From Acephala macrosclerotiorum (lineage: Eukaryota > Ascomycota > Leotiomycetes > Helotiales > Mollisiaceae): a DNA stretch of 64,000 nucleotides. Within the stretch, counting starts at the first letter, position 1, and every line of letters starts with the position of its first letter. Made by a program: the position numbers and the translations under genes. Below are positions 1 to 10,520 of this stretch, in pieces. The DNA is taken from NCBI GenBank assembly GCA_014904845.1, contig MU119315.1, forward strand, positions 104,840-168,839, written 5' to 3'. The notes beneath the pieces are model-generated. The model was not told the DNA's origin and did no database searches. It worked only from the letters and a program-made list of their open reading frames with translations.

Positions 1-96
1 GCTGCGCTGACGCTGAAGTTCTGGAGAGCGAATAAAAGAGTCAAGGCGGGTGGGAAGATCATTGAGGGACAGCCTGGGTTCCTGTATACTTATTAG
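1..96 (+). CDS. 3' end of a probable MFS transporter (partial)
   Basis: The window opens inside an open frame that ends with TAG at 94-96. The last 31 residues read as an amphipathic tail containing WRANKRV and then GKIIEGQPGFLYTY. Fungal major facilitator transporters of the allantoate-permease (Dal5-like) group commonly end with a basic 'ENKRR' segment after the last membrane helix, followed by a short 'V-I-E-G-x-x-G-F-x-Y-T' tail, and this piece has that shape. The membrane helices would lie outside the window, so substrate and subfamily cannot be read. The call rests on tail resemblance only. An unrelated C-terminus remains possible. Confidence 0.5.
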   Translation, partial: AALTLKFWRANKRVKAGGKIIEGQPGFLYTY

Positions 97-1396
97 TGTT
101 TGTCCTGTATGGTAGTTTAGGGTGAGGGGGAGGGGGAGGGCCAGATTGGAGTCGAAGTGTTGACAGTTCGAGATTCGTTATCACGTACTAGGCATATCTC
201 ATTGGCGAGGAAAGTAGAATGAGTCATTCACTTAAACTCGAAAGATGATTTGGAAGGTGTACTTGTAAGGTGCTCGTTCTGTCTTTCTCTCATTCCCGAA
301 TCGTGAAGCCATGACCCTTTGTCTTCATTCCATGACCAGTGACTCAAATCCGTTCGAATATGCTCACCACAATATCATCCAGCTATTTCTCTCCTTTGCC
401 ACCTGGATTTATGAGTGCTACAGTAGGTATGGAGTTGAGAAGAGCTAGAAGAGCTCCAAATTTTCAAAATAACCGACACAGAGCATCAACTCGATTGTCT
501 CAATTCTACAGGTACATCAGAAAGGAACTTGGTCCAGAATTCGGGAGGAGACTGCTCCATTTATTTTATCAACTCTCCTATACTTGAGTTCAAGCCCTTA
601 GTAAATGTCCTCAACTCTCTGGTACTCTGGTGCGTCGCTTTTGTGGCATACAGCGAGGAGGGTTCTGAATGTGAGCGATACTGAGAGTTGGAGAGTTGAG
701 GTATTTGAGCACACCTGTGGGTCAGAAGAGCTGAAAATTCAGGCCGCTTCTGTCTTCATTCGGTTCACAAGCATCTCCGACTCCAAGACCCCCCTGAAAA
801 GGACCGAATGGTCTCGAACAGCTTTGAAGCGAGGGAGCTGTGGCGTTCGTGTGAAGCAAATTGGAAATGGAGATGAACAACCCATTACACGCCTCGAGTT
901 AAGGACCGCTGAGCAAAAAGAAATGTGTTTCATAAGTGAAGATAAATGAAGAGAGCTTCGCGACACGTGTCTGTGTTGAGAAGGCACGACAGTAGAGGTG
1001 CACGTGATGCGTGAGGGCATCACATTTGTCCGCGTTTTTTAGAAAGTATTTGATAATATACAACATAGATAATTTCCTGAGCATAAAAGAATAAGGCTGC
1101 CTATTTCACAGAAGCTTTTCAGATGGCGAAAACAGAATATCCCAGTCTCTAGTGGTCTTTCTCCCTTGAATACCTCCTTCCTCAAACGCTCCTTCTAAAA
1201 TGGCCTGCGAAACTTCTACAAGTAGAACTTCGTTCATTTCTTCTTTCCACCAACTACACACACTTTTTGAGCCACATCATTAGCAATATATCTTTGCCAA
1301 TACGGAACGACTGCAAGCATTGACTACACCCTGCGAGTCTGCGAAAGCCATCTGGCGAATTGGTCATCCTACCGAGTCTTTCAGTCTCTCGAAGAG
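97..1396. other. Intergenic region without a recognisable gene
   Basis: The stretch holds only short open frames without splice-linked continuation or a recognisable domain. A purine-rich run (GGGAGGG type) lies near 121-145. The part just before 1397 is presumably the promoter of the following gene. I see no RNA gene or repeat here. Confidence 0.5.
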
Positions 1397-2327
1397 ATGC
1401 CAAGAAAGTCCAAAGGAAAGAGAACAGTCTGCAAAAAGACAGCTCTCCAATCGCCCACAGCGACTGGAACATCGACACCATCGACAAGCGAGGACATCCT
1501 GAAGCAAGTTGAGACAGCAGCCAAGGAAGGGTGTTTTAACGCTGCTTTTGATGTTGTGCAGACAGAGATTCGCAAAGGTATGTGTTCGTTTCTTAAAATA
1601 TCGAGAAACACCCAGTGCTAGACTCCAAAGCTGACTTGAACAGGAAACATCACGAAGCCACCTGCACCTTCACCTGCAAACGACCTTCTCTTTGTAAGGT
1701 TCGATGACGCACTTCGAAATCAAGACCTGAATGCTGTCGCGGATATCGCTAACGAATTACTACTCAAAGGTAAAAATCCATTCCTCTCAAGACCTCATTT
1801 TTCTCCTTTGACCCTTCCTTGGATCGATTTTTGCGAAATTCCACAACGTCGCTGTCATTCGACGAACTGACCAGAACAGAGGGTCTTGATCCAAATGCCC
1901 ATGCCTGCATTCAATCGAGTGTGAAGAATATTTCAGCTTTAGACAACTTGACAGGCGATGAGGTATGTGGGGTTCCTTTTCCTCGATTGTTCACTTACTA
2001 ATTAATCAGCTCGAAGATGCCCTGCAGCAACTCGAACAGAGCTTCGGACTTTACGATAAAATGTTCAATGCCGAACGAAGACAGCAGTTGGAACAGGTAG
2101 TTGAATACTTCCGCGAAAAGAACAAAGATCGGTTTGATTTCCACAGGAAGCAGCTCCGTCAAATAGAGAAGGCGAAGTCCACCTCGTCCGAGGAACCAGA
2201 GGATCAAGCACAAACGGAATACGAGGCATTCTTGCATCGCACAGCAGGCCTTACGGAAAGATCCGCTGAGACTTCTGAGGGTGATTCAGGCGTCATGGAT
2301 GACAGAGATTTCCCAAGAGCTACCTAA
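1397..2327 (+). CDS. Hypothetical protein with a C-terminal coiled coil, four exons
   Basis: The exons are 1397-1577, 1644-1769, 1880-1962 and 2010-2327. The introns have GTATGT, GTAAAA and GTATGT donors and AG acceptors, and all exons join in frame to give 235 residues. The N-terminus is basic and Ser/Thr-rich (MPRKSKGKR...). The middle is helical (FDDALRNQDLNAVADIANELL). Exon 4 is strongly heptad-like (LEDALQQLEQSFGLYDKMF, then a long Lys/Glu/Gln stretch), which suggests a coiled coil. The tail is acidic and Ser/Thr-rich. I do not recognise the family and see no catalytic motif. The phase agreement over three introns makes it very likely a real gene. Intron 2 (110 nt) is the least certain: acceptors a few bases apart are possible, but only the one before 1880 keeps the frame open. 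Confidence 0.7.
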
Positions 2328-3238
2328 TACGAAGCTGCCGGGAGACTCGGAAGAGGACAAGAAGAAAAAGAGGTGTTGAGAGCACGAAAGCAGATATGTG
2401 GTATAGAGGCACGCATGGTGGAAGAACCAACATCCATAGCATAAGAAAGTGGACTGAGACGCGGCGGAATTACAACTCTACTCACTATCCATGACCCCTG
2501 CTTTCTCATGAAAGTGTGTTGCTTTGTATGAGATCAAGAGGTGTTCAAGGGCCTAGTGATCGCTTCATTTCTCAGGACTGGTGTCCAAGGTTTCGAAGTC
2601 GACCGTCAGCCGAGCCTCCCACAATATTCTCCTAACAATTCTTTGATGCTACCCTTTGTACCAAGCTGCAGGAAAAGCATCGATTCGATCTCGACCTTTT
2701 GAAAGAGTTGGGCAAAACCATCAGCGCAAATGGCACAGCAACCCTGGGCACAATGGTTACAACCATACTCTCGCTCGTATTGGCGCGGATAGGAGACGTG
2801 CTCCTAAGTCCAATACCAAGCAAGACGAGTAAGTTGTTCAACAACTCCCCAGCGTCCCCTTGAAGATTGCGAGGAAATTGCTCATCTGGCTTCACTCGCA
2901 CTGCAACCACCAGCTCGGGGGCGATTGATGCCAACTCGGAGGCATCAATCGCCCCCGTCCCGGCCTTAATTGGGTTATAAGTAGGTTGAATAACGGTTGG
3001 ATGCTCCGGATGGCGTGGACTGCTGCATTGATGAAGCACGTTAATCTCACGTTTGTCAAATCTCTCTGAGTCAGCATTGGATGGTCTCCTTCAGTCGTTT
3101 TCCCGAGCTCCATAAGACTGCTTCGAGGTTTGTCTTCCGTAGCTACGCCAGACCAGCGATCATCCGGAGTCTATGCGTTTTAATTTGCCTCTGAAGAAGT
3201 TCTCCGGTCTCGTAAGATTGGTTTCTCTGTTCCCCCAC
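2328..3238. other. Intergenic; possible decayed coding trace near 2640-2860
   Basis: No intact gene is seen. On the plus strand, a frame from about 2640 to 2866 reads FDATLCTKLQEKHRFD... with a hydrophobic stretch after it (TMVTTILSLVLARIGDVLL) and is closed upstream by a TAA. It could be an exon remnant, but I cannot connect it to anything. A perfect hairpin lies at 2916-2957. Confidence 0.3.
2916..2957. repeat. Perfect inverted repeat (17-bp arms, 8-nt loop)
   Basis: The arms are 2916-2932 (CGGGGGCGATTGATGCC) and 2941-2957 (its exact reverse complement), separated by AACTCGGA. It is GC-rich and stable. No T-run or adjacent gene end explains it as a terminator, and eukaryotic pol II genes do not use this type. 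Confidence 0.8.
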
Positions 3239-3480
3239 CGGAATGTTTGCTCTTCCCAATCCTATGTCTCACGTGAGCAGCGCTGCCTTTGCTCAGGCTG
3301 AGCTCAGGACAGGCTCAGCTTCGGCTCAGATCTGCTAAGGTTTGCTCACCCTATTTACGTCACGCGGCGTAGTCAAGACCCATTTTACCAGAAATCATCA
3401 ACTTTTAACGAGAGGTCCGAAAAGGCCCACCCTATAACCAGGGATCCTAATTATGTTACCGCTTTACACTCACAATCTCC
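3239..3480 (+). repeat. Direct repeat, copy 1 (downstream flank of the ankyrin gene)
   Basis: It shares long stretches with 8026-8560: GAATGTTTGCTCTTCCCA, TCACGTGAGCAGCGC, CAGCTTCGGCTCAG, and CAACTTTTAACGAG followed by CCGAAAAGGCCC. The order and orientation are the same in both copies. This copy carries an extra GCTCAGGCTGAGCTCAGGAC stretch and lacks the MITE found in the other. Its nature is unknown; a solo LTR, another transposon end or a segmental duplication would fit. Confidence 0.75.
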
Positions 3481-3610
3481 GCCAGCTAGAACTCATCCCT
3501 AGAGTATTGTCCCCGTCTCTCTCTCGCTGCCGCATTTCTCCTATCTTCTCTTCTACCGCTCAAGCAAGACCCTTCTTTCTCGTTTCAAGTTCCACAGTAA
3601 CGGGCCCTAA

Positions 3611-6600
3611 TCATTCTCCGTCGGAAAAATCAGAAGAGTCTAATGAATCAGACAAATCAGACAATGCTACGTCGCTTGAATGTGTCAACACCTCTATAAC
3701 AAAGTTTTCGTGCGCCGATGGATTGAGATGATCTAATATCTCGAGTCCCTCTCGTTGCAATTCCTCAAAGACGGTTGCTACCGTTGCCTCGATACCTACA
3801 CAGTCTGGGCCGTAACCATCATTCACCCACTTCAGTTCCTCCTGGTTAACTTTACTTTGGGACTTTGAGGCGCTATCCAAGGTGTTGTAAAGAACTTCGT
3901 AGAGATTTTTAGGCGAGTCGTCCGGCAGAAATCTGTCAAGGGTAATCCACCAAGCTATCCAGAATAATTTAAAATTGGCAGCATGTGCATAAAGGAGCCG
4001 CTGGTACAACTCCACGTACGCATCGAGTATTAGCTTGAACTCAGAGTCCTCGTCCTGCAGCTCGTGCCGCTGTTCTGCCGATTTAGATTTGTAATGGAGT
4101 TTTGAATATCCGTACCCATTGCAGAGAGTGTTCATCGAGCAACAAGTATGAGCCATGCCTAAGCGGTCGAAGATCTCTAGCCTGCATATATCTGAAAAAT
4201 AAGATTCACTGAGACAAAGCCCGCCCAAACTGTAATGAGGCAAATATAATAGCCAACAGCGCCGTCGCGACTTATCCTCAAAACCGCAAGTATGCCTAAG
4301 CACTATTCCAGCTGGAATACATCCATATGAAGAGCACCAGCAGGAGCACTGGTCAGGAATCTCAGCTCCACAGACCTCTGATAGGCATTGAAAGATGCCC
4401 ATAGTGGATATTGGACTCCAAGGGGTTGCATTCCACATTTGAACAGCTAGCAGATAAGCATTCAAATGTGAGAATACGTGAAGACAGTTTTTTAAACCCA
4501 TTTGACGCAATTTGGGATCCGCTCCTCTCTTAAGATACCACCTTATCAATCGGTACTTGTCAGCTCTATCCTGTAGGGACCCCAGCGCTTGAATCAATGG
4601 CGTAGTTCCATTCTGGTCTCGGATATCGAGATCGTGAAAGCCAGCCTTGCGGAGTTTTCTGGCCACGGAATATCTCATATTGGCATAATGGTAAAGCGAT
4701 GGACGGGTACCAGGCCAGAGAGGGGTTGGTACATCCACACCTTTGTCTTGCAGACTCATAACAATTTGGTAACTGTTTTTATCTGGCAGCAAACTTGACC
4801 CCTCGTCCCGGTTAATTTCTAATGCTTGCAACGTCGAAGGCGACAAGTGATGTGATGCTAAGACTTGAAGCTGACGTCTCCGTTCCGCAATTTTGTCAAT
4901 CAGCAGCGAAATGACCGGCGTAGACGAACCTTCATCTAGTGCGAAAGCCATCAGACTGTCTCTGTTATAACAGAACGAAAACTGGGATGTCATTGACTGC
5001 GGTGTGAATATTGGACAACCGTTGTCCAGCAGCAATTCTATTCCTCGAAGATCTTCTTGGTGGATTGCAACATGAATAGCTGTAGCCGGATCTGCTCCTG
5101 CGTCGAGCAGAATTTTCATACCCACATACCAACCAACAGCAAAGCTGAGGGGGCTAAAGTTACCATTATAGGGGTACTGCACGTTAATGCGACGAAGTTT
5201 GATGAGTTGGCGTAGGTCGTGCTCTGACCTATTGATCACGGCGATGTACAAGGCCGGGTAATCTAAGTCTTTTGTGGAAATCATTAGTATACAGGACAAT
5301 TTTTTATTTATTGTTCCCATCAAGAGAAGAGCGCATGTAAACTTACCTGATGCAAGAGTAGGGTTGCGGATGAATAAACGTACGGCGCCAGGATACTTCT
5401 TTAGCTCTTGTATTGGTTCTGACATGGTGCATCCATGCTCTACGAGAATGCGGTCGAGCCTCAATTTCTCTAAGTGGCGGCGTGAAAAACACCTGGATCT
5501 GAGATAGTTTATTGCAAGAGATAGAGGACTCCCTACCCAAGTAGGATGGAGACCACTTATGGGAGAACTGAAACAGTCTTTTCTGTCACCGAAATGAGCG
5601 CAAACCTTGGGGATAATGTCATGCAAAATGATGTACCTTTTAGCAATAGCATTAAGATCAGCCCCACGGTTGGCAAGCAGTCTTATGGTCTCGGTAAGAT
5701 GAGAAGACACGTCCTCTTGCAAACAAAGCGCGCACATTGCAAAGCAGACGAACTCCTGAATACAGACTGTTAAAAAGCTGGAGTCAATAGCAAGTAGCGT
5801 TCTGGTATACATACATGTAGCAGCGTATCGCCGTTGACGTCTTGGTCGCGCGGAGAAGCTTCCCCAGCTGCGAAAACTTGGGACAACCGTTCGTATAGCA
5901 GGTCAGCAATGGCGCGCACTTCGAACTTAAACTCTTGATCCGCCTGTAGACAGACCAAAGACTCAATGTACCCAGATTGAGTGGACGAAATTACCCCGCC
6001 ATACGAAATCTCTCCGTACTTACGGCGCCGCCGAGTACCAATTTCTGGTTCGTAGTGCGTCAACCAGGGTTGTTCATCGCCTGCTGTGACTAAGAAAAAC
6101 AGATTCTGTCGAGCCTTTTCTATAGCAACGAAAGCTGGGGATCTAGCGCGGTCCACGATGTTATGAGGGGAGAGTGAGCAGCTTATTGAAGCAAGGTTTT
6201 TGCCCAGTTGTACTTTGACTAAAAACTCGAGCATAGGTCTAAGAGTACGTAAACCGACCGCCCAAGAAACTGCGCCGTTTATGCAGGGTCAGCCACTTCT
6301 ATGCTCGATCCGCTTCTCGAAAGAGACTTGGAATACATAGAAGGGGATATAGGTGCTCTGACGGGTAATGAAGCAGTTGCATGATTTGACGGGTCGCTTT
6401 GGGGCACTTTGTGGACGAAAAACTCCATCTCCGGGACGATTCCTTGTGTGCTGCATAGACGAGACGTGCTGATTAAGGGAATTTATTTGCGTTACGACGG
6501 CCTGGTTGGATGAGGCAATATTGGAGTACTATATCTCAAGCTGATCAGACCTATAGGCACAAATAAATTCCTATGGAAAGATTGGATTGGTTATCTGGTA

Positions 6601-7176
6601 CCTGATCTCTTATCAGGTCCATTGCTGACTGCATTGCAAGCTCTGAATCTCGGGCCCTTTGACTATAAATCTTTAGTTCTAGTAATGCTGCGATAAGTTT
6701 CATACTCACATTTGCTGATGGGCCAGCTTCATGCTCTGGCACTGGTACCATAGCTGCAAGGTTGACTTAAGGCTCTCTAGGCGATGAGATCTGTTCATGA
6801 TCTCCTCCTCCTTTTTTACACTCACAACGGCGTTCCATACTCGCTGGAGCGGGGTAGGTTGTGTCGTTGATAATTTTTCTAGGAGAGCTGATAATTCCTT
6901 GGCTTGCCCAATAGCCTCATTGGGCAGCCCCGTCAAGACATGTAGGCTTTGTGGTGAGACTGTATCTGGACTTGACCGAAACATATTCGCAGTTTCGAAG
7001 TCTATATCAAGAAGACGAAGTAGGTCAATAAGTTGTTGTACATGATGCCTCATCGTCGTAATATTTCGTGGCACATTTTTCAGGTCAGAACACAGTCGAG
7101 AAGAGACGATCAACAATCGACAGCCGAGGTCAATCAGCTGCACGACAGAAGCTGCGATTCCCAGTGTTTCCGCCAT
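3611..7176 (-). pseudogene. STAND-type N-terminal domain / ankyrin-like protein with one in-frame TGA
   Basis: The exons on the minus strand are 7176-6710, 6662-6602, 6528-5815, 5755-5347 and 5268-3611. They join in frame to 1103 codons, with donors GTGAGT, GTACCA, GTATGT and GTAAGT; intron 4 has a TACTAATG branch point. The N-terminus (MAETLGIAASVVQLIDLGCR...) matches the helical domain that opens many fungal STAND and ankyrin proteins. The middle resembles ankyrin units (NFSPLSFAV...ILLDAGAD...AIHVAIHQEDLRGIELLLDNG). The C-terminal third is Cys-rich (CSCWCSSYGCIP, then CRLEIFDRLGMAHTCC), as in a common uncharacterised fungal family. One TGA at 6289-6291 interrupts exon 3, and the same frame continues on both sides. 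Removing it would need a 27-nt intron, which is too short. It is therefore a young pseudogene, a sequencing error or an unusual splice; all else is intact. Confidence 0.7.
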
Positions 7177-7894
7177 AGGTACAATGATATGGCTGGTGTG
7201 AATTCTGAAGTCTGATTGAAATGAAGGCTGCTTTCTAGGCAGCGGCTAGCCTCGTGTTTGAATGCTCTGGGTGCCTCAGGTTTCAAGAATCACGAGTTGG
7301 GCCGGTACGAGTTGTAGTACTACAATTTATGCTACTTTGATATACACTATTACGGATTGCGTTAATATAAATTGAATCGCTATAAGTTGCACTACTATAA
7401 GTCGCGCTAGTCCTCAAAGCTGTTAAGGTTATGATGGCATGATAATAATCGAAGTTTGGTAATGTGGTAACAAGAAACGTACGAGAATGACCAAGTTAGA
7501 TTGCCTCAAATGGCCATCTATGTCTAAGAGGGAAAAGGGGGTGATAGGTCTCTCGAGTCCGAATAAACAGTTAAGTCACATGATGAAAGTAAGTAAGTAA
7601 GTCACATGTCACGACACGTGAAATGTTAAAGCAGATTCGTCAATTCAAGTCATAGACAATGCGTAATAAAAATATGAACCCAAAGGGAGAAAAAGAGATT
7701 AAGAGCTTATCCTTAGCTTAGATTTGTTCAGGTTAGAATTGGTGGTAATAACCAAGCTATTTGGTGATGTTCGACTATGAGGCTAAATTACCAGTCATGC
7801 GCTACTGGGTGTAGGGGTCCAAAATGGGCTCCCATAACGACCCTTGAAACATTTTCTAATTTTAGTCGGCCATAGCAGTTGTAACCGAGGAGTT
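7177..7894. other. Upstream region of the ankyrin gene, no gene seen
   Basis: This is AT-moderate sequence with short tracts such as GTAAGTAAGTAAGT near 7588. It presumably includes the promoter of the minus-strand gene that starts at 7176. No open frame has coding character. Confidence 0.4.
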
Positions 7895-8033
7895 GAAACA
7901 GGCCCACAGCTTACTAGTTCAGGCCCCCTCCACCGTGGCTCACTTCTTTGGGCTTACTTGCTCAGCCTGGCTCAAGGTTACTCACCCACAGCTCAAAGAC
8001 GGAAGTGGAATTGCTTGTGTGAATAGGAATGTT
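7895..8033 (+). repeat. Dispersed repeat, partial member (GCTCAGG-rich family)
   Basis: It contains GCTCAGCCTGGCTCAAGG and then CTCAAAGACGGAAGTGGAATT followed by TTGTGT. The second part matches 10636-10665 (GGAGACGGAAGTGTAAATTTTTTGTGT), and also 54160-54305 read on the minus strand. It directly abuts the long direct repeat at 8026. Confidence 0.5.
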
Positions 8034-8560
8034 TGCTCTTCCCAGCCCTACGGCTCACGTGAGCAGCGCCGCCTTTGCACAGCTTCGGCTCAGGTCTGCT
8101 CACCCCTATTACGTGACGGGCGGCAGCTAAGACTACAGCTATACCAGTAACTAGCTTCCTAAGAAAATACGCGAGTTTTCGAGATCATCGAAAATTCTTA
8201 AAATCTTCGATTCAACATCGCATTAAATAAGCTTTAAAATATAAGCTTTTATAAAATAATTTTTTTTTACGATATATATTTCAATTGTATTTAATTATAT
8301 TATATATAACTACGTAATTAAAAAGTTTTTTAAAAAGGTATAATCAAAGGTTTAATACAAACGCTCGATTTTTAATATTCTTTTACAATTCGCGTATTTT
8401 GAGAGGGGTGGCTAGTTACTAGCACCGCTGTAACCTCACCAGAAATTATCAACTTTTAACGAGGGGCCCGAAAAGGCCCCTCGCCCGGCTAGTGATTTCA
8501 AATACGTTACTACTTATACTATGCCGACAGGCATAGGAGACCATAACCTATAGAGATGCT
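8026..8560 (+). repeat. Direct repeat, copy 2, interrupted by a MITE
   Basis: It matches 3239-3480 in the same orientation (see that entry). The match is interrupted at about 8134 and resumes at 8433 (ACCAGAAATTATCAACTTTTAACGAG). The intervening DNA is a TA-flanked element with inverted ends. Copy 1, which lacks the insert, marks the empty site. Confidence 0.75.
8134..8432. mobile_element. MITE with about 45-bp inverted ends and TA target duplication
   Basis: The left end reads TACAGCTATACCAGTAACTAGC, and its interior includes AAAATACGCGAGTT. The reverse complement of the right end reads TACAGCGGTGCTAGTAACTAGC, and its interior includes AAAATACGCGAATT. The element is about 295 bp (8136-8430) between TA dinucleotides, and its interior is very AT-rich with no coding capacity. 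A TA duplication with CAG-type ends is typical of MITEs mobilised by Tc1/mariner/pogo transposases. The interruption of an otherwise continuous repeat supports insertion. Confidence 0.75.
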
Positions 8561-8988
8561 TTCGTTCCTATGTTTTAAAACTGGCGTCTTTTCTCGATTT
8601 CGCAACTTTCCTTTTCCATCTTCTCCTCTATCTTCTCTCCTGTGATAGGTTAGACCGGCATAACTTTCCTCGGCCGTGATCAGGTCTTGGCATATTAATG
8701 CCTAGGAAGCCAGCGCTGACGCGGCCGCCCGGAGAGGGCATTCTGACAGTGGTAGTATATCTCTGTAATAAACGAGGCAAGCGGAGTGAATCCTGGAGCA
8801 AGACTGAATTCAGTAACTTCTATAACTTGATAATAATATCTGGATGGGGAAATAAGGTTACTTAGATGGCTGGCCAACGTTGTTGAATCGACCTGCCCAA
8901 TGTAAACTAAACCAGGTTCCCTATCCATCAACATATCCACTAAACAGAGCTTGCTAACATTGCAAGATCATAAAGGAGAGTCCCCTGT
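8561..8988. other. Intergenic, no gene recognised
   Basis: A pyrimidine-rich tract lies near 8600-8640. One minus-strand open frame of 81 codons (8695-8940) has no recognisable features and is not called. The right part is the 3' side of the SDR gene. Confidence 0.4.
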
Positions 8989-9987
8989 CTACAAATATGG
9001 TTGAAGAACTTCCTGCGTATGGTCCCAAATCTTTCCCAGCGCCTTCTCTCGAAGCAAAGACATGACCTTCGCATTCGGAGTACAGTCGCACTTATAATTG
9101 ACGAGAAATAGTCCATCTGCCGGCTTCCCCAGCGAATTTATACCTGGCTTGCCCTTCCATGGTACGCCACGACCGCCAAAAGCAACGCTAGTACTTTGGA
9201 ACAAATGCCTCTGTCCAGACTCCTCGTCGCTAAATGCAAATAGGCCAATAAGGGGCTCAAGGATAAGCCAGACCAACCAGGCCATGATCGAATTTGGATC
9301 ATCTAAACCCCTTCTTACATTTCCTGTATTGACCCACCCGGGACAGGAGTGAATGAACGTCACATTGGGATTTTCGTTGGCCAGCTTCTCCAGAGTCGTC
9401 GTGTTCATAGCTCCGTATTGCACATGAGCCTTTAGGAAGTTAAAATTCCCAGGCTTCTTCAGGTCCAAGTCGTCCAAGTCGACAGTCGTCCACTCCAGCC
9501 CACCGGCCAAAACGCTGACGACCTTGGGGGCTTCCGCTTCGCCTAGGAGGGGGAGAAGGTGTAGAACGAACAGCATTCGCGAGTAGTACTCCAGGCTCTG
9601 AGTGATTTCTAAGCCCTCGGTAGTCTCCCTGCGTGTGCCGAATGGTGCGTAGCCCGCGGTAAGGAACAGTAAGTCGACGCGTGACTCCTTACTTTTGATG
9701 GCCTCGCATACTCTCTTAGTTTCCGCGAGGAGCGCGACCTCGCCTTCGGTCCAAACAACTTCCGCCTTTGGGTTGATGGCGTGCAACTCCTGGATGAAAG
9801 CATGCATGCGCTCTTCAGAACTCTTGCGCCCGACTAGGTAAATTTTCACGCTCGCGCCCGTAGCGACTAAGGCCCTAACCGTGAACTTTCCAATGCCTGA
9901 TGTACCGCCGACAAAGACGGCGACGCGTGGGGCCGTTGCATCGTTGATGAGCGCGTTGGAGGCTTGTATTTCTTTGTAAGAAACCAT
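8989..9987 (-). CDS. Short-chain dehydrogenase/reductase-like protein
   Basis: This is a single-exon frame of 332 residues, the usual length for a fungal SDR. It has a Rossmann nucleotide-binding motif GGTSGIG at residues 27-33, an LTAG motif at 109-112 in place of the usual NNAG, Ser158 in VVSVL at the catalytic Ser strand, and the PGWVNTGN segment after strand 6. Tyr191 sits where the catalytic Tyr is expected, but the residue four on is Asn195 (YGAMN), so the classical YxxxK is absent. The fold and cofactor binding look sound, but dehydrogenase activity is doubtful or atypical. Similar proteins lacking the Lys occur widely in fungi and are often annotated only as NAD(P)-binding. No biosynthetic cluster partners are adjacent, and the substrate is unknown. 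Confidence 0.85.
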   Translation of the reverse strand: MVSYKEIQASNALINDATAPRVAVFVGGTSGIGKFTVRALVATGASVKIYLVGRKSSEERMHAFIQELHAINPKAEVVWTEGEVALLAETKRVCEAIKSKESRVDLLFLTAGYAPFGTRRETTEGLEITQSLEYYSRMLFVLHLLPLLGEAEAPKVVSVLAGGLEWTTVDLDDLDLKKPGNFNFLKAHVQYGAMNTTTLEKLANENPNVTFIHSCPGWVNTGNVRRGLDDPNSIMAWLVWLILEPLIGLFAFSDEESGQRHLFQSTSVAFGGRGVPWKGKPGINSLGKPADGLFLVNYKCDCTPNAKVMSLLREKALGKIWDHTQEVLQPYL

Positions 9988-10150
9988 TGTAGGCGGTGAA
10001 AGATATTAGGTGATAGGTTTTTTTTTCAAGATCTCTGGCTTGGAAAGGATTCTAGGAACGCGATAGGCAAAAGAACAAGTCTATCAGAATATCGACTTGT
10101 CATAAGAGCTTAGAATATCAGCGCCAGGTTTCGAGCTCCTGGGCTTTTTT

Positions 10151-10183
10151 GAACGCCGAGGACGGCGTTCGTCCTCGGCGTTC
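10151..10183. repeat. Perfect inverted repeat (14-bp arms, 5-nt loop)
   Basis: The arms GAACGCCGAGGACG and CGTCCTCGGCGTTC surround GCGTT, preceded by a short T-run (CTTTTTT). It is the second such perfect GC-rich hairpin in the window and has no sequence similarity to the one at 2916. Confidence 0.8.
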
Positions 10184-10520
10184 ATCATGTGATCCGCCTG
10201 ATAATGAGCGGCGCTTGAGCAGTAGTACCAGCAGCATTGGTTTCAGTATATTGGCCGTGTACGAGTTGGGGACCTGGTAGGCTTGAAGGCTGAATAACCA
10301 GGCACGCACGATTGGACAAGAGGGAATCCAAAACCGGCTCCGGAAGCGACGCCCTTATAAGTTTGATAGCTGAGCAGGAACGGATACCATCACAACATCG
10401 TGTGATAGGTTCAAAGCAAAGCACGCGGGATCCCAATTCCGTTCCTGGGAAATCTGTGTAAGGCCAACATTTGATCCCCCGCTTTGCTGAATTCTCTAGG
10501 AAACTACAACCGGTCATAAG

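Noticed and set aside
605..949. 114-codon plus-strand frame and an overlapping minus-strand frame
   Set aside because: No domain, no splice continuation, and overlapping frames on the opposite strand have equal length; it looks like chance.
2640..2866. Possible exon remnant (FDATLCTKLQEKHRFD and a hydrophobic stretch)
   Set aside because: It has some coding character, but a TAA upstream and no joinable exons; kept only as a remark in the intergenic entry.
6261..6287. A 27-nt intron removing the TGA of the ankyrin gene
   Set aside because: It would have GT and CAG ends in roughly the right phase, but it is far below the size of any intron in this window and has no room for a branch point.
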